Assembly (NCBI GenBank): GCA_949752735.1
Contig: OX457052.1
Location: forward strand, 18,152,649-18,216,648
Source: Lumbricus terrestris
Lineage: Eukaryota > Annelida > Clitellata > Crassiclitellata > Lumbricidae
Direction: 5' to 3'
DNA: 64,000 nt
The stretch's first letter is position 1, and each line of letters opens with the position of its first letter. The position numbers and the translations under genes were made by a program. The notes below the pieces were generated by a model. That model was not told the origin of the DNA. It was given only the letters and a program-made list of their open reading frames with translations, and ran no database searches. Shown piece by piece: positions 23,018 through 34,300 of the stretch.

Positions 23018-23351
23018 CAAGGGCGGATACAGAAATTTTCGAAAGGGGGGCAAAATTTTCGGTCTTGTTGGGACAGGGAAAAAATTTCGACTTCTTCGTC
23101 GCCGAAAAATCTGATGACCTTTTTTAGTCATTCGTTCAATTTCCAAGAAAACAAATACCATTTTAGCCACCAAAATAGTTGATGACCTTTTTTAGTCGTC
23201 AGTCATCGTAGTCGGGAGTGATGGTATCTCCCGCTGCCTGCTGCATTATTTAATGGCTTGTTGAAACCAAATGGGGGGGGGCCACGTCCCATGCAATTTT
23301 TTAATGGGGGGGGGCCATGGCCGGATTGGCCCACTCTGGATCCGCCCCCTT
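23018..23351. mobile_element. hAT-like MITE, ~334 bp
   Basis: Ends CAAGGGCGGATACAG and CTGGATCCGCCCCCTT, with GGAGGAGG on both sides as an 8-bp duplication. Two copies of GATGACCTTTTTTAGTC lie inside (near 23,112 and 23,181). Confidence 0.75.
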
Positions 23352-24280
23352 GGAGGAGGAATAACTATTAATTATCTTTGCTATCACACAATGACACTAA
23401 ACTGCAGCAACCGCTGCACTGACTGCAGAGTTCAGTTAGGCGGACTTCTTCTCTGTTCGTCAAGTCTAACATCATGTCGGCTGTATGTCAGACTTATACT
23501 GAATAACACTGTACATAGTAGGCCTAGACTTTCCAAAAATATTCAGGCAGAACACCCCCCCACATCAGCTTAAGTATCAATACCAATATCAATGACAATA
23601 TTAGCCTCGATGCCAACATATCACTAATCGCTTAACTGGTTTAGAATAATTATTGTGTCATTTACACAACTCTCTCAATATATATATAGGTGCTTTAATA
23701 ATGTAGGCCTGGGTTATTGGTTTTGGGTCGCTACATTGTGATTCGGGCTTCTCTTGGGCCCACTTGTCGCTTTTCTTAATTCTGTCGTGCATTTATAAGT
23801 TGAATGTGATTGACGTCATTAATCGTTGGTTTCGACTATTCAGAAATTGCAATATCTCCATGGCGCACGGTTATGAACAAACTTAACCTCTTAACTTCCG
23901 GTTTGATCATTTGCGGCGCCAGCTTTAGTCTACAAGTTCAGCAGGTCGGGGCGTGGTCGTGGGAGTAATTATTCAGCAGGTCGAAGAATTTAGGAAGCTA
24001 CAAAAGATATTAAAAATTCCAAGAATTTAGGAAGGTCATGAGGAAGGTAGGCCTATAAAGTAGAATATATGGCAGCTCAAATGACCTGCCGCGATCTATG
24101 GCATCGCCGCCACTGAATTTGATCCCAACTAAATCGATAGCCTACCTTTTCCCACCCATGGCCGCTTCGTCTTTAAGAATCTTCTCCGTTGCTGAAAAAC
24201 AAATGACTACACTTATACGAACCCTCTTGACATCTTTAACATGCTGATTTTCAAAAGGAATTCTAATTTCTATCTCGCAG

Positions 24281-24436
24281 CTGCAAATGCTTTGGGTTTA
24301 GTTCTGAGCGTTCTGATAGTCGACCTTATATAGGCTTATTGTTCTGCTCTGCTCAAGAAAATTATTTCGACTAAATCGGAAGATACGAAATTAAGTTATC
24401 ATTTCCAGCATATATGGCGCTCAGCTGGTTCAGCTC
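24281..24436 (+). pseudogene. Decayed membrane-segment exon of a second PAN/ITAM receptor
   Basis: The sequence after an intact CAG acceptor encodes AANALGLVLSVLIVDLI and then a TAG stop. It aligns with receptor exon 8844-8977 and with the intron after it (GTATTTTGTGTA). Upstream sequence (from about 23,620) also resembles 7,990-8,280. It sits about 1.1 kb from oxidase B, as the intact exon sits near oxidase A. It is therefore a remnant of a duplicated unit. I find no copy of the PAN or ITAM exons here. Confidence 0.75.
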
Positions 24437-25499
24437 GTATTTTGTGTATAGTCTTGTATCTTGATATCAACAGTATTCACAGACAATTCACTTTCGAATC
24501 ATTCGACATTCGTGTTAAATCAACTTAGAATTAAAATCAAGATCAGCTGTTGTGTTCCGGTCAAAATTTTATGGACCAGAGAAGAAAAACGAGATAATCC
24601 GTTGCTGCTACCGGTATATGAATGAGTAAGCTGAAACGAATGAGTTTTAATAGATAATGTAAACCACATTTTGAGAAGGACTGAACGCTCACGCGGGAAT
24701 GGGCTGCGACATAAATGGGCTTAGTGTGTAGGCCTATTCCTAATTATATCATGAAATGAAATAAACGTCGTCGCATAGGTGGATCTGCGATGGGTAAGGA
24801 AACTCAAAATAAGTTCTAAAGTAGAGAATTCAAAGTCCGAATGTTTACATCTAAACGTTCACATTACTGTGACTGGGTAGCTTATTATACCGCAATAAAG
24901 TTCAAACTTGCTTGTATTGTAAGCCTATGTATTTTACTAGGGTGTATATATAGTTGTAAATCGTCTCCATTAGGGCAAACCGTTCAGAAGTAGGCTACTC
25001 TCATGCATTATGTTCATTGCTTTATCTGAACTGCTTGCATGCAACGAAGAAGTAGGTCTAAGCCTACGCGTAAGTTCCACGGCCAATGCATAACATAACA
25101 AGCACACACCGTTTAGCCTGAAATGTCCTCCCAAACGGAGGCGACTGATAAATAGTCGAACACGATACAGTGAAAGATACTGTCATACTATACGATGCCA
25201 TTTTACTAATAGCAATTCTTTGCAAGGTGCCAAGGAACTCAGAGATTAGACAATCACGCTCCGTGTTTCTCAACGCCAAAATGCTATTTGATGGGTTCCA
25301 ACTTGCAGGCCTATATTATAATTCTCTGCAGATTCTCAGTGATAAAGAAGTTTCTTCAGTAGTACTGTAGGTCTATATATGGTCGTTATAACATGAAAAC
25401 ACCGAGGTTTCTGTTTCACGACTTAGGCCTATACAAAAGATTATTTGCATGCATGATTCGTGTATATAAGTGACCAGTAGATAGCAGATATAGTATTTG
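24437..25499. other. Non-coding stretch, nothing recognised
   Basis: AT-rich sequence between the pseudo-exon and oxidase B. I see no gene, repeat family or array. Confidence 0.5.
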
Positions 25500-25505
25500 T
25501 TTATT
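25500..25505 (-). terminator. Poly(A) signal of oxidase B
   Basis: AATAAA on the minus strand, 36-41 bases past the stop codon at 25,541-25,543. Confidence 0.5.
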
Positions 25506-25540
25506 TGTGATCAGCAACTGAATGAGTGTGCAAATCATGA

Positions 25541-28500
25541 TTAAAGCTTTGAATCTGGCTTTGACTTTACAATCATCTTAAAAGCGTCTCTTGGCAAATC
25601 ATCTTCCCATCTTCCTTTGATGACTAGCGACGCAGCCAGTCTTCCGATTTCATCACATGACTTCGCTGAACAACCGTTGTCCCCCAGTGCTACACCCAGA
25701 TTGGTCCCCACCAGATCGATGTATGGTCTCCCACTTGGCGTGTCCACAGTAGCGCATGTATCGAAGTAGACAGACACGGGCGTAACATCTACAATATATA
25801 GGATTGTAAAAGACAATGTTATAATACTGTAGCGGACGACCAGGGCTGGGCAAATACCACCAGGAACCGAACCCCAAACCCTATATAGTCGCCCAGGTGA
25901 TGTCCGTCCGTGTAGTCCGGCGTCAACTGGAGATTGACGACTAGCCAGTCAGGCTTGAAACACATTTATTCGACAATCAAAGAAGAAACTCGCACTGCAG
26001 TTCACAGTCAACTTCTATAGCGCCAGTGTTCGGAGCAAGTTCGGAGCAATGTTCGGAGCAATGTTCGGAGCTATTCGTGTAGCGCCACCGTCCCAAAACC
26101 ACTGCACCACTGTTCACAGCAATTGTCAATGCAGAACGCCGAATCGTCGTCGTGTAGATCACCGCTGCCTCGCCAGCGCACGCCGAAAGTCTGGAAAGCG
26201 GGTCGGGTTTCGAACCCGAGTCGGCGTCGTCGAAGACAGGAACTGAACCACTGCGCTCACCCGGTCGGAAGCGTAGGCAGGTCCGGCGTTGAATCCTGTT
26301 CGTCGCGGCACAGCGACGATCACCAGTCCTTCCGTCGTCTGTAGGCGTCGGATCCAGAAGAGCACGACCGCGGGTCAGGAATTGAACCCCAGTCGACAGC
26401 GTTGCACAGCAAAGGCCTCCAAACCTTTCGTCGTCGTCAGCGTCGGACTCCCAATCGAACACGTCAGCAGCACCGGTGTCGAATCCAAGCGTCGTCGTTG
26501 CACAGCAAAGGTCACCAAACCTTTCGTCGACAGGCGCTGAATTTCGGCAGCGTCGTCAAATCGTCGTCGCGCTCTCCAAAGCGTTTTCCTTCGGACGATC
26601 ACCCGCTGACTGTACTGCGATTCGATCCCGCAACAGCCGACCGACGCGTCTTTCCACTGTTCCACGGCGACTCGATGACGGCCTCTCTCGCTGACTGCAC
26701 TGTTCGACGACCGCTTTCCTCGATGACTGTTTCCCTCGATCAAAGACTGCTGATGACCGTTGTTCGATGACTGCCGTGCCTGCGCGCGCACTCGTATTTA
26801 TGTCACGAGGCCACGCCCACCAGTTGAGGTAGACGGCAATTCGGGTAGACGTTAGGCCACGCCCACCAATTGAGGTAGGCGCCAATTCGGGTAGACGGCA
26901 ATTCGGGTAGACGTTAGGCCACGCCCACCAATTGAGGTAGGCGCCAATTCGGGTAGACGGCGATTTGGGTAGACGTTAGGCCACGCCCACCAATTGAGGT
27001 AGACGCCAATTCGGGTAGACGGCAATACTTAGGCGGACACGAGGACAGACATTCAATAAAAATAAAACGAACCCCATGAACCCGATTTCCAACAATACAT
27101 CTAGAATAAATTACGTAAAAATTAATTACATAATTAAATAATTGCATTATTCGTCATAATAATATGGCTTTATATAAATTAAATTAAATTTTAGCAGCAT
27201 GTAAAAAGTATCGGCATTATTTCTAAGGAGTAGGCGCATCTTCAGTGGAAGTCCGTTCCAAGTGAATGGGCCAGTTAACAATCAAGAATGTTCAACGCTG
27301 CCTAGTTGAGGTGCTACAGTGCTAGCGTGGGGAAACTAGAAATTCCCGATTTTCAGAAGAACGAAGGGGCTCGACGGCCAGCTGTGTCCCAGATCGGACG
27401 ACAAAACACACTCAGGCAGGCAGAGGCCAGTGGCGTAGCTAGCTTTACGTGGACCCATGTACAAAGGCTCCGCATGGGCCCCTTTTTGACTTTGTAAGGC
27501 AGGTATCTTTGCGTTCTTGGCGTTACTTGCAAGCAAAGTCACAAAAACTAATCAATGATATTTGCTATTAACACATGCAATACAACAAGTACTCACTCAC
27601 ATAATAAAAATCGGCGGCGGTTGACAGGAGTCAGTAAAGTAACGAAGTAGACCTAATGCAAATGTGTTCATAAAAAGTACATTTGTAAAAAATTATTGGA
27701 ATGACTAATTAATTAATACATATAAATAATTTAACCATCTCCGGGGACCCCTGGAGGTCGTGGGCCCGTGTGCTTTGCACACATTGCACACGTGGTAGCT
27801 ACGCCACTGGCAGAGGCGCTAGTAGGCATCGCCAGACCAGAGCAATTTTTATTTCGTCTTGTCTATTAACAATAATTTTATGCTTGTCTTTAAAAGCTAT
27901 AGCGTTTATAATAATCAATCTAAAAATTCTAAATTACAACGAAACAAATTAATAGGTTCACACTTAAAACAGTAATCTGTAGATCTAAGCTAACTTCGTA
28001 GGCTAATTGCAATCCCAATCTCGAATTAAACAGGCGCCACTTGTAAACCAAGCGCTTGGCACCAGCTATCTCAGCTGCGGCACGTCAGGTGGGTTGTCCA
28101 ACGATATGCAACGAAGATCAAAGTTCTGTAACCATACAGACAAAAGAGAGGAAACAAGTGTGTAGCTGCTAAGCTGGGTTTCGTTTTGGTCGGGAAAGAT
28201 CGATACAAATTGGTCGAAATCGAATTTTCGAAGAGGTACTTGTGGCTTTAGTTTTCGATGGCAAGCCTGCAGTTGATCAAAGAAATGCCTGAAGCAAGAA
28301 ATGATTCATGCGATTCTATAGTATAGTGGATTGCTGAATTTTGTGAAATTCAGGAGGAAGATCAATTTATAGATGGAGTTTAATTATAGGCATAAGCACA
28401 TGTGTATAGTATAGAGTATATACCTAGGCCTACTTGTATTGTTTTCATATTCGTTTGGTAGCCTATAGTATAGGCTATTCTCTGTTCCTAATGAATAACG

Positions 28501-31324
28501 AAATTAGCTTCAAAAAGTTATGCTTTATTCCAAAGCGATCTCAACCATCAGACTGCCGGTTTAACCTAACCTGGAAATCTTGTTTTGAAGAGTTCTTTAA
28601 GGTAGTTCTCGCACTCTTTAGGAACGCTGCTTCGGAACCAGCTTGCTATTTCTTCGGGAGAATTCAGTGGCCTTTCCAAGTATCCTCCGTGTCCCAACTT
28701 CACATAGACTTTTCCTAACACAAATGTGAGTAGACCATTTTCACACCAACTGTGCAACAGTGCAAGGACGCGTAAGCAGCACCATTTTTCTAACAATCGG
28801 CCTATGGACGATTGCGCAGAAAAATACGAATAGCTGTCTAAACGTTGGAAATTTAAGTCCTTGTCTAGAAAGGATGGAGTGACTCATAGCCACTGGATGT
28901 TGTGTGTATGCTATCTTATTAAGTCCCGTGCACAAATAATTACATGATTATACATCAAATAATTACGTAATCATGCATACGTTGCCGGGCGGTGGTGCTG
29001 TGGTGGGTTCGGTGCCTTGGAGCCGGAGGGTTCCAGGATAGAATCCACCGGTTCCCGGACAATTCGTCCCCGGACAATTCGGACCGGACAATTCGGACCG
29101 GACAATTCGTCCCGGACAATTCGGACCCGGACAATTCGGACCGGACAATTCGGACCCGGACAATTCGGACCGGACAATTCGGACCCGGACAATTCGGACC
29201 CGGACAATTCGGACCCGGACAATTCGGACCCGGACAATTCGGACCGGACAATTCGGACCCGGACAATTCGGACCGGACAATTCGGACCGGACAATTCGGA
29301 CCGGACAATTCGGACCGGACAATTCGGACCGGACAATTCGGACCCGGACAATTCGGACCGGACAATTCGGACCGGACAATTCGGACCCGGACAGCTCATA
29401 GGCCTAGCTATAGCCTATCAAAATTCGGCATTTCTAAGTTTATTCTCTTACCGTAAGCTACTCGTTTAGTAGGCTATAGACTAGGCCTATAGTCTTTATG
29501 ACCTGGGCATGCATGACCTGATAGTTCGAACTATTTCAGCTAGCTGAAGATTGATTGCATTTTGCGCAGTTTCTAATGTGGGCCTGTTATATAGGCTAAT
29601 ATGTTAGGCTAATGCTAATATTTTTCAGGTAGGTGGCAGCGGTCGTGCAATGGATAACACGCTGGCGTAGAGTGCGAGAGGTAGTGAGTTCGAGCCCCCG
29701 TTGGGCGGATTCGCTGTGTAGGCTGCTATTAGCGCCGTGTAATTCCAAAGCTGTCTGTTCTGTTAGTATAGTTAAGTTTAATTAAGATTAATGCATAACT
29801 TGTCAATGTAAAGCGCAGTGCGTCTTGCAGGCGTTTAATTAAAGAAAAGATATTGTTATTATTATTATTACTTATGACCAATGTTTCTTTTGGTTGAGTT
29901 GATCTGCTGCCCGGGGTTAAATTTGGTTTCTAGCTACGTCACTGCCTTCTTCCAATCCCATGATGGTGCGAATAATATGAAGTCTATGTTTTCTCTATCG
30001 AGCGGTCGAGCGGAAATCACCATACGTCTGTTCTTAATTTGAAACTGCGAAGATGTTTTAACTTTTAACACTCACAGTGTCTTACTTTAAACTTGTTGCA
30101 TAATAGGTTACAGAATTAAGCAGGTATGACAGATCAGCAAATCTTATGTCACAATCTATATATTCTCTTAGCATTCTAAATTATTCGCCATTGTATGGGT
30201 TTGGATTTTTAGCGTTGGTCGAATAGAAGTTGTATGGACGAATAAATTTTTGGTGCCCCAATCGAACGTGAAATGATTTTGTCTATTTAATTTCATGAGA
30301 TGTTATTTCAGTTAACAAAACCCATACGCTATAAACGGTACTTTCTTTATTGCGCTTCAGCGTGCATGTCTGATCTTTGCCTCTGACCTCGCAGCCCGTC
30401 TCGACAGAGGAGAATTTTTTGTTCCGCGAGCTCGCACTTCTATAAAGCAGCGCCGCCTGTTAGATTGTGGATTAGCTTTGCGATTGATGCTTAGGGTGAA
30501 CGCGACTACTTTTTATAAGTCGCTCAAATCGTACTTTTTATTTGCAAGTGTTAGGCTGGGAGCGCCTCTGAGTAAGTCAATTGAAGAGACGGTACTCAGC
30601 TTGCCAAGAGTATTTTGTCAGTTCCTGAAGGCCACACAGACAACTTAAAGTCCAGACTCCCTCATTCCATTTCTTAAAACCAGATTTTACCTCAGGAAAT
30701 TACCCATATTGTAGCTTCCCTGGAAAATTCTCACAGTGAAGTATTCGATAACATTTCTATATTAATATTAAAACATTGTTCCCATGAAATGTCACCTGTA
30801 TTATCAGAGATTTTTTAACCTATCACTGATTGATGGTGTCTTTCCTAATCAACTTTGCCAAGATTGTTGAAAAAATTGTTTATAATAGGCTCCTTAGTTT
30901 TATAACTCTGAATGATTTGCTTGTATATAGCCATTTTGGTTTGAGAAAAAAAGCTTGTCTACTTATATGGCGCTCCTTCAGCTTACAGACAATATGAGCA
31001 AATCTATTGATGAGCATCAACTGACCATAGGGATTTTCCTAGATCTGGCTAAAGCCTTTGAAATCATACGATTTTGCTAGATAAGCTTGAGCATTATGGA
31101 ATTCGAGGCTCACCTCTAAATTGGTTCCGTAGCTCATCTCATAGGTTGCAATATGTTTCTGTTAACCACTCTTCCTCAGCTTCTCTATCTGTTAAATGTG
31201 AAGTTCCTGAACTTAAAATTGATAAGGTAATTCGAGTCTTTAAGTGCTAGGTTCAATATTGGGAACTTTGTTATTTATATTGTATATTTATAAATGATTT
31301 ACTCTCAGTGACAGCCTTACAATT

Positions 31325-31365
<41 letters not shown>

Positions 31366-34300
31366 AATCATGTGCATCTTCCTCGTGTACGTGCAGTGCT
31401 GGCGCTAGGGTACCTGAGGCCCACCCCAAAAAAACTTCAGGCCGCTCATACCTTGAGCTGTCATCTCACCACAAATTTCTCATAATATAAGTGCTGAAAG
31501 ACATGGTGTAAGACTTCAAGAAATGTCCCCTCCCAATTGCTAATTTTTTTGGAATTGTGCTACCAACTGAAAAATTGAAGCTTTTATACCATACCTTACT
31601 GGAACTATATATCAAGTACTGTTGTGTTGTTTGGGCTTCTCCTTACAAAACTTGCAACTTGGGCTGCATTCTGAAGCTTCAGAAAGCTGCATGTTGTATT
31701 ATATTTCACTTTCTTCTTTTATCTCAGTCCAGCCCTTTATTCAATAAACTTAACATTCTCAGAATTTATGACATGTGCTACTTGTCTATTGTCATCCTAA
31801 TGTTTAAATTCGGAATTAATGTCTGACCCCATATTTAAAAAGCATTTTGTGATGGTAGCTCAATTTCACTTATACTCGTGGATCGAGTAATTATGTTGTT
31901 CCTTTTGCTTGCACCACCTGTCACTTTAATTGCTTCCAAATTCTAGGTCTTCGTTTATGGAATTCTTCACTGTCAGATGATGTGAAGAGGGAAAATAGTT
32001 TATGTACCTTCAAGGAAAAAGTCAAAAAGACTGCTTTGTTTTTAAACTATACTGATGTTGATTAACTATTTGGTCTTCATACCTGCATCTCTACACACGC
32101 AGTATCTGGACACTCTGTATGTCAGTAAAACTTAACAAGCTGTTGATTATTATGTTTCTGGTGTCTTTTATATCAATGTGGTTTCAGTTGATAAATACTG
32201 CTGCGCTAATATTTTCTTGATGTTATTGTTATAATTATTATTCTTTTTTCTTCTTCTTATTATTTTCACTATTATTTTCATATTATATAATTAGAACTGG
32301 TACTTTCATCAGTTGTGTTCTAGTTAAGTGAAATAATAGCATGCTTGAAAATAGTTAACGAAGAGGTGGTCCGGGTAGTATAAGCTATTAGCTTTTCCTG
32401 ACTCCTATTGCACTGTATTTATTGACTCACGTTTGTACCATTTCTTTTTTTTATGTGCAATAAACAAATTTATTCATAATTCATTCATAAGCTCATAGTG
32501 GAAATGGAACATACTGCACATTTTAGTTCACATTTTGAACCTTTTTTTACTGTAGGGATTTATTCAGCGGCTTGGACTTGTCGTGGTAAAAAATGAAATC
32601 TGTGTGAGAAATTGGCATCAAACTGAGAAAAATTAAAATTTAGGATGGCTGCACAATTTCTGGAGTCAGAGAAAGGCAAAAGAATGCTGAATTTCCAAGG
32701 TTATCTGTATCACATACACAGGAAAACGGAAAAGGTGGACATATGGAGATGCTCTGATCGTACTTGTAAGGGTCGCTGTCATACAGCCAATGGGGAAATG
32801 GTGAAGTTGCCATCACAGCATTCGCATGCAGCATCTACAGCACAAGTAGAGAAGGCTCAACTTAGACTCAGCATGAGGCGACGAGCAGAGGTTTCTGAAG
32901 ATCCTGCCAGAATAATTGTCCAGTCAACTACGGTGAATTTGAGCCCGTCAGCGCAAGCAACTGTACCAAAAATTGAAACCTTTAAGCGTAACATCCGGAG
33001 ATATCGGCAACTTCCACCTCAGGCTGATGGTGAAATTCTTCCAGCAGAACTTCGAAATACCTTAGATGGTCAACCATTCTTGAGAAATGACGTTGATTTT
33101 CTACTCTTTGCAGCGGACGAAGATCTGAATTTCCTCGCCAGTTGTGAAGTCTGGTTTGCAGACGGAACCTTTAAGGTTAGTCCAGCCGGATACTCTCAGC
33201 TATACACTATTCATGGAACACGTAATGGCATAAATATTCCATGCGTTTTCGCTTTACTGCCGAATAAGCTAGAAGCTACGTACACTGCTCTGTTGAGAAA
33301 ATTGCTGGAGATTCAGCCAGGGTTACAACCAACAACCGTAGTCACTGACTTTGAAATGGCTGCAATGAAGGCTTTTACCAATGTGTATAATACAGAGATT
33401 CATGGTTGCCATTTCCACTTTGGACAGTGTATTTGGCGCAGGGTTCAGGAGTATGGGTTTGCTGGAAGATACAACAACGAACCCGACTTCGCAATGCATA
33501 TCCGAATGCTAGTAGCCCTAGCTTACGTCCCAAACAGTGACAAAGTAGCTGCTTATGAAGAATTGACGCGACTGGAAACATTCCCAGAAGTAGATCCACT
33601 GCTAACATACTTTGAAGATACATTCTTAGGACGACCAGCGCGACGACGACGAAGAAATGCTGCTCTTTTTCCATCACATATTTGGGATTGCTACGAAGCT
33701 GTCCGTCTAGAGCATCCTCGTACCAACAACGCAGTCGAGGGTTGGCACAATGCGTTCGCACTATCAGTTCAGATAGCCCATCCAACTGTGCCACGATTAG
33801 TTGTGAAACTGCAACGAGAGCAGAACATCAATCGACTGAATGTCGAACGTCTTATTGCCGGCGAAGATCCTCCTCTGAGGAAGAAGAAATATAGGGACCT
33901 GGATCGTCGCTTGAGAACTGTGGTGCTGGATTACAGTAACCGCTCGTGCATTGAGTACTTGCGCGGATGCAGCCACAGCATCACCTTAAATGATTAATTA
34001 AGCTAAAGGAATAACATAGAATAAGTTTTTACTATGTTTGTTAATCTGTGTTCAGAATATTAGTTTCAGAGTTATTACATATCACAGGAACTGAAGTTCG
34101 TAGCTTCTAGAACTTCTGTGCTAGTAACGTAACTTTGATGCCTTTTAGTCTTGTTTGAGATTAGTAGTTAAGACACTGTATTAAACACATTGGTGAAAGT
34201 AGTAAAGACACTATTACATTTGACAGCAAATTAAGGGTGAAACTTGGAGAACTTCTGTGCTAGTAACGTAACTTTGATGTCTTTTAGTCTTGTTTGAGAT

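Noticed and set aside
25977..26885. Cluster of GC-rich ORFs (up to 161 codons) on both strands
   Set aside because: They lie inside a segment that behaves as a solo LTR, overlap on both strands and share no recognisable domain.
28955..29469. Six ORFs of 136-154 codons over the GGACAATTCGGACC array, and four more at 35,761-36,268
   Set aside because: Their sequence is entirely the translated minisatellite read in each frame.
33375..33794. 139-codon minus-strand ORF
   Set aside because: It is a shadow of the MULE transposase frame.
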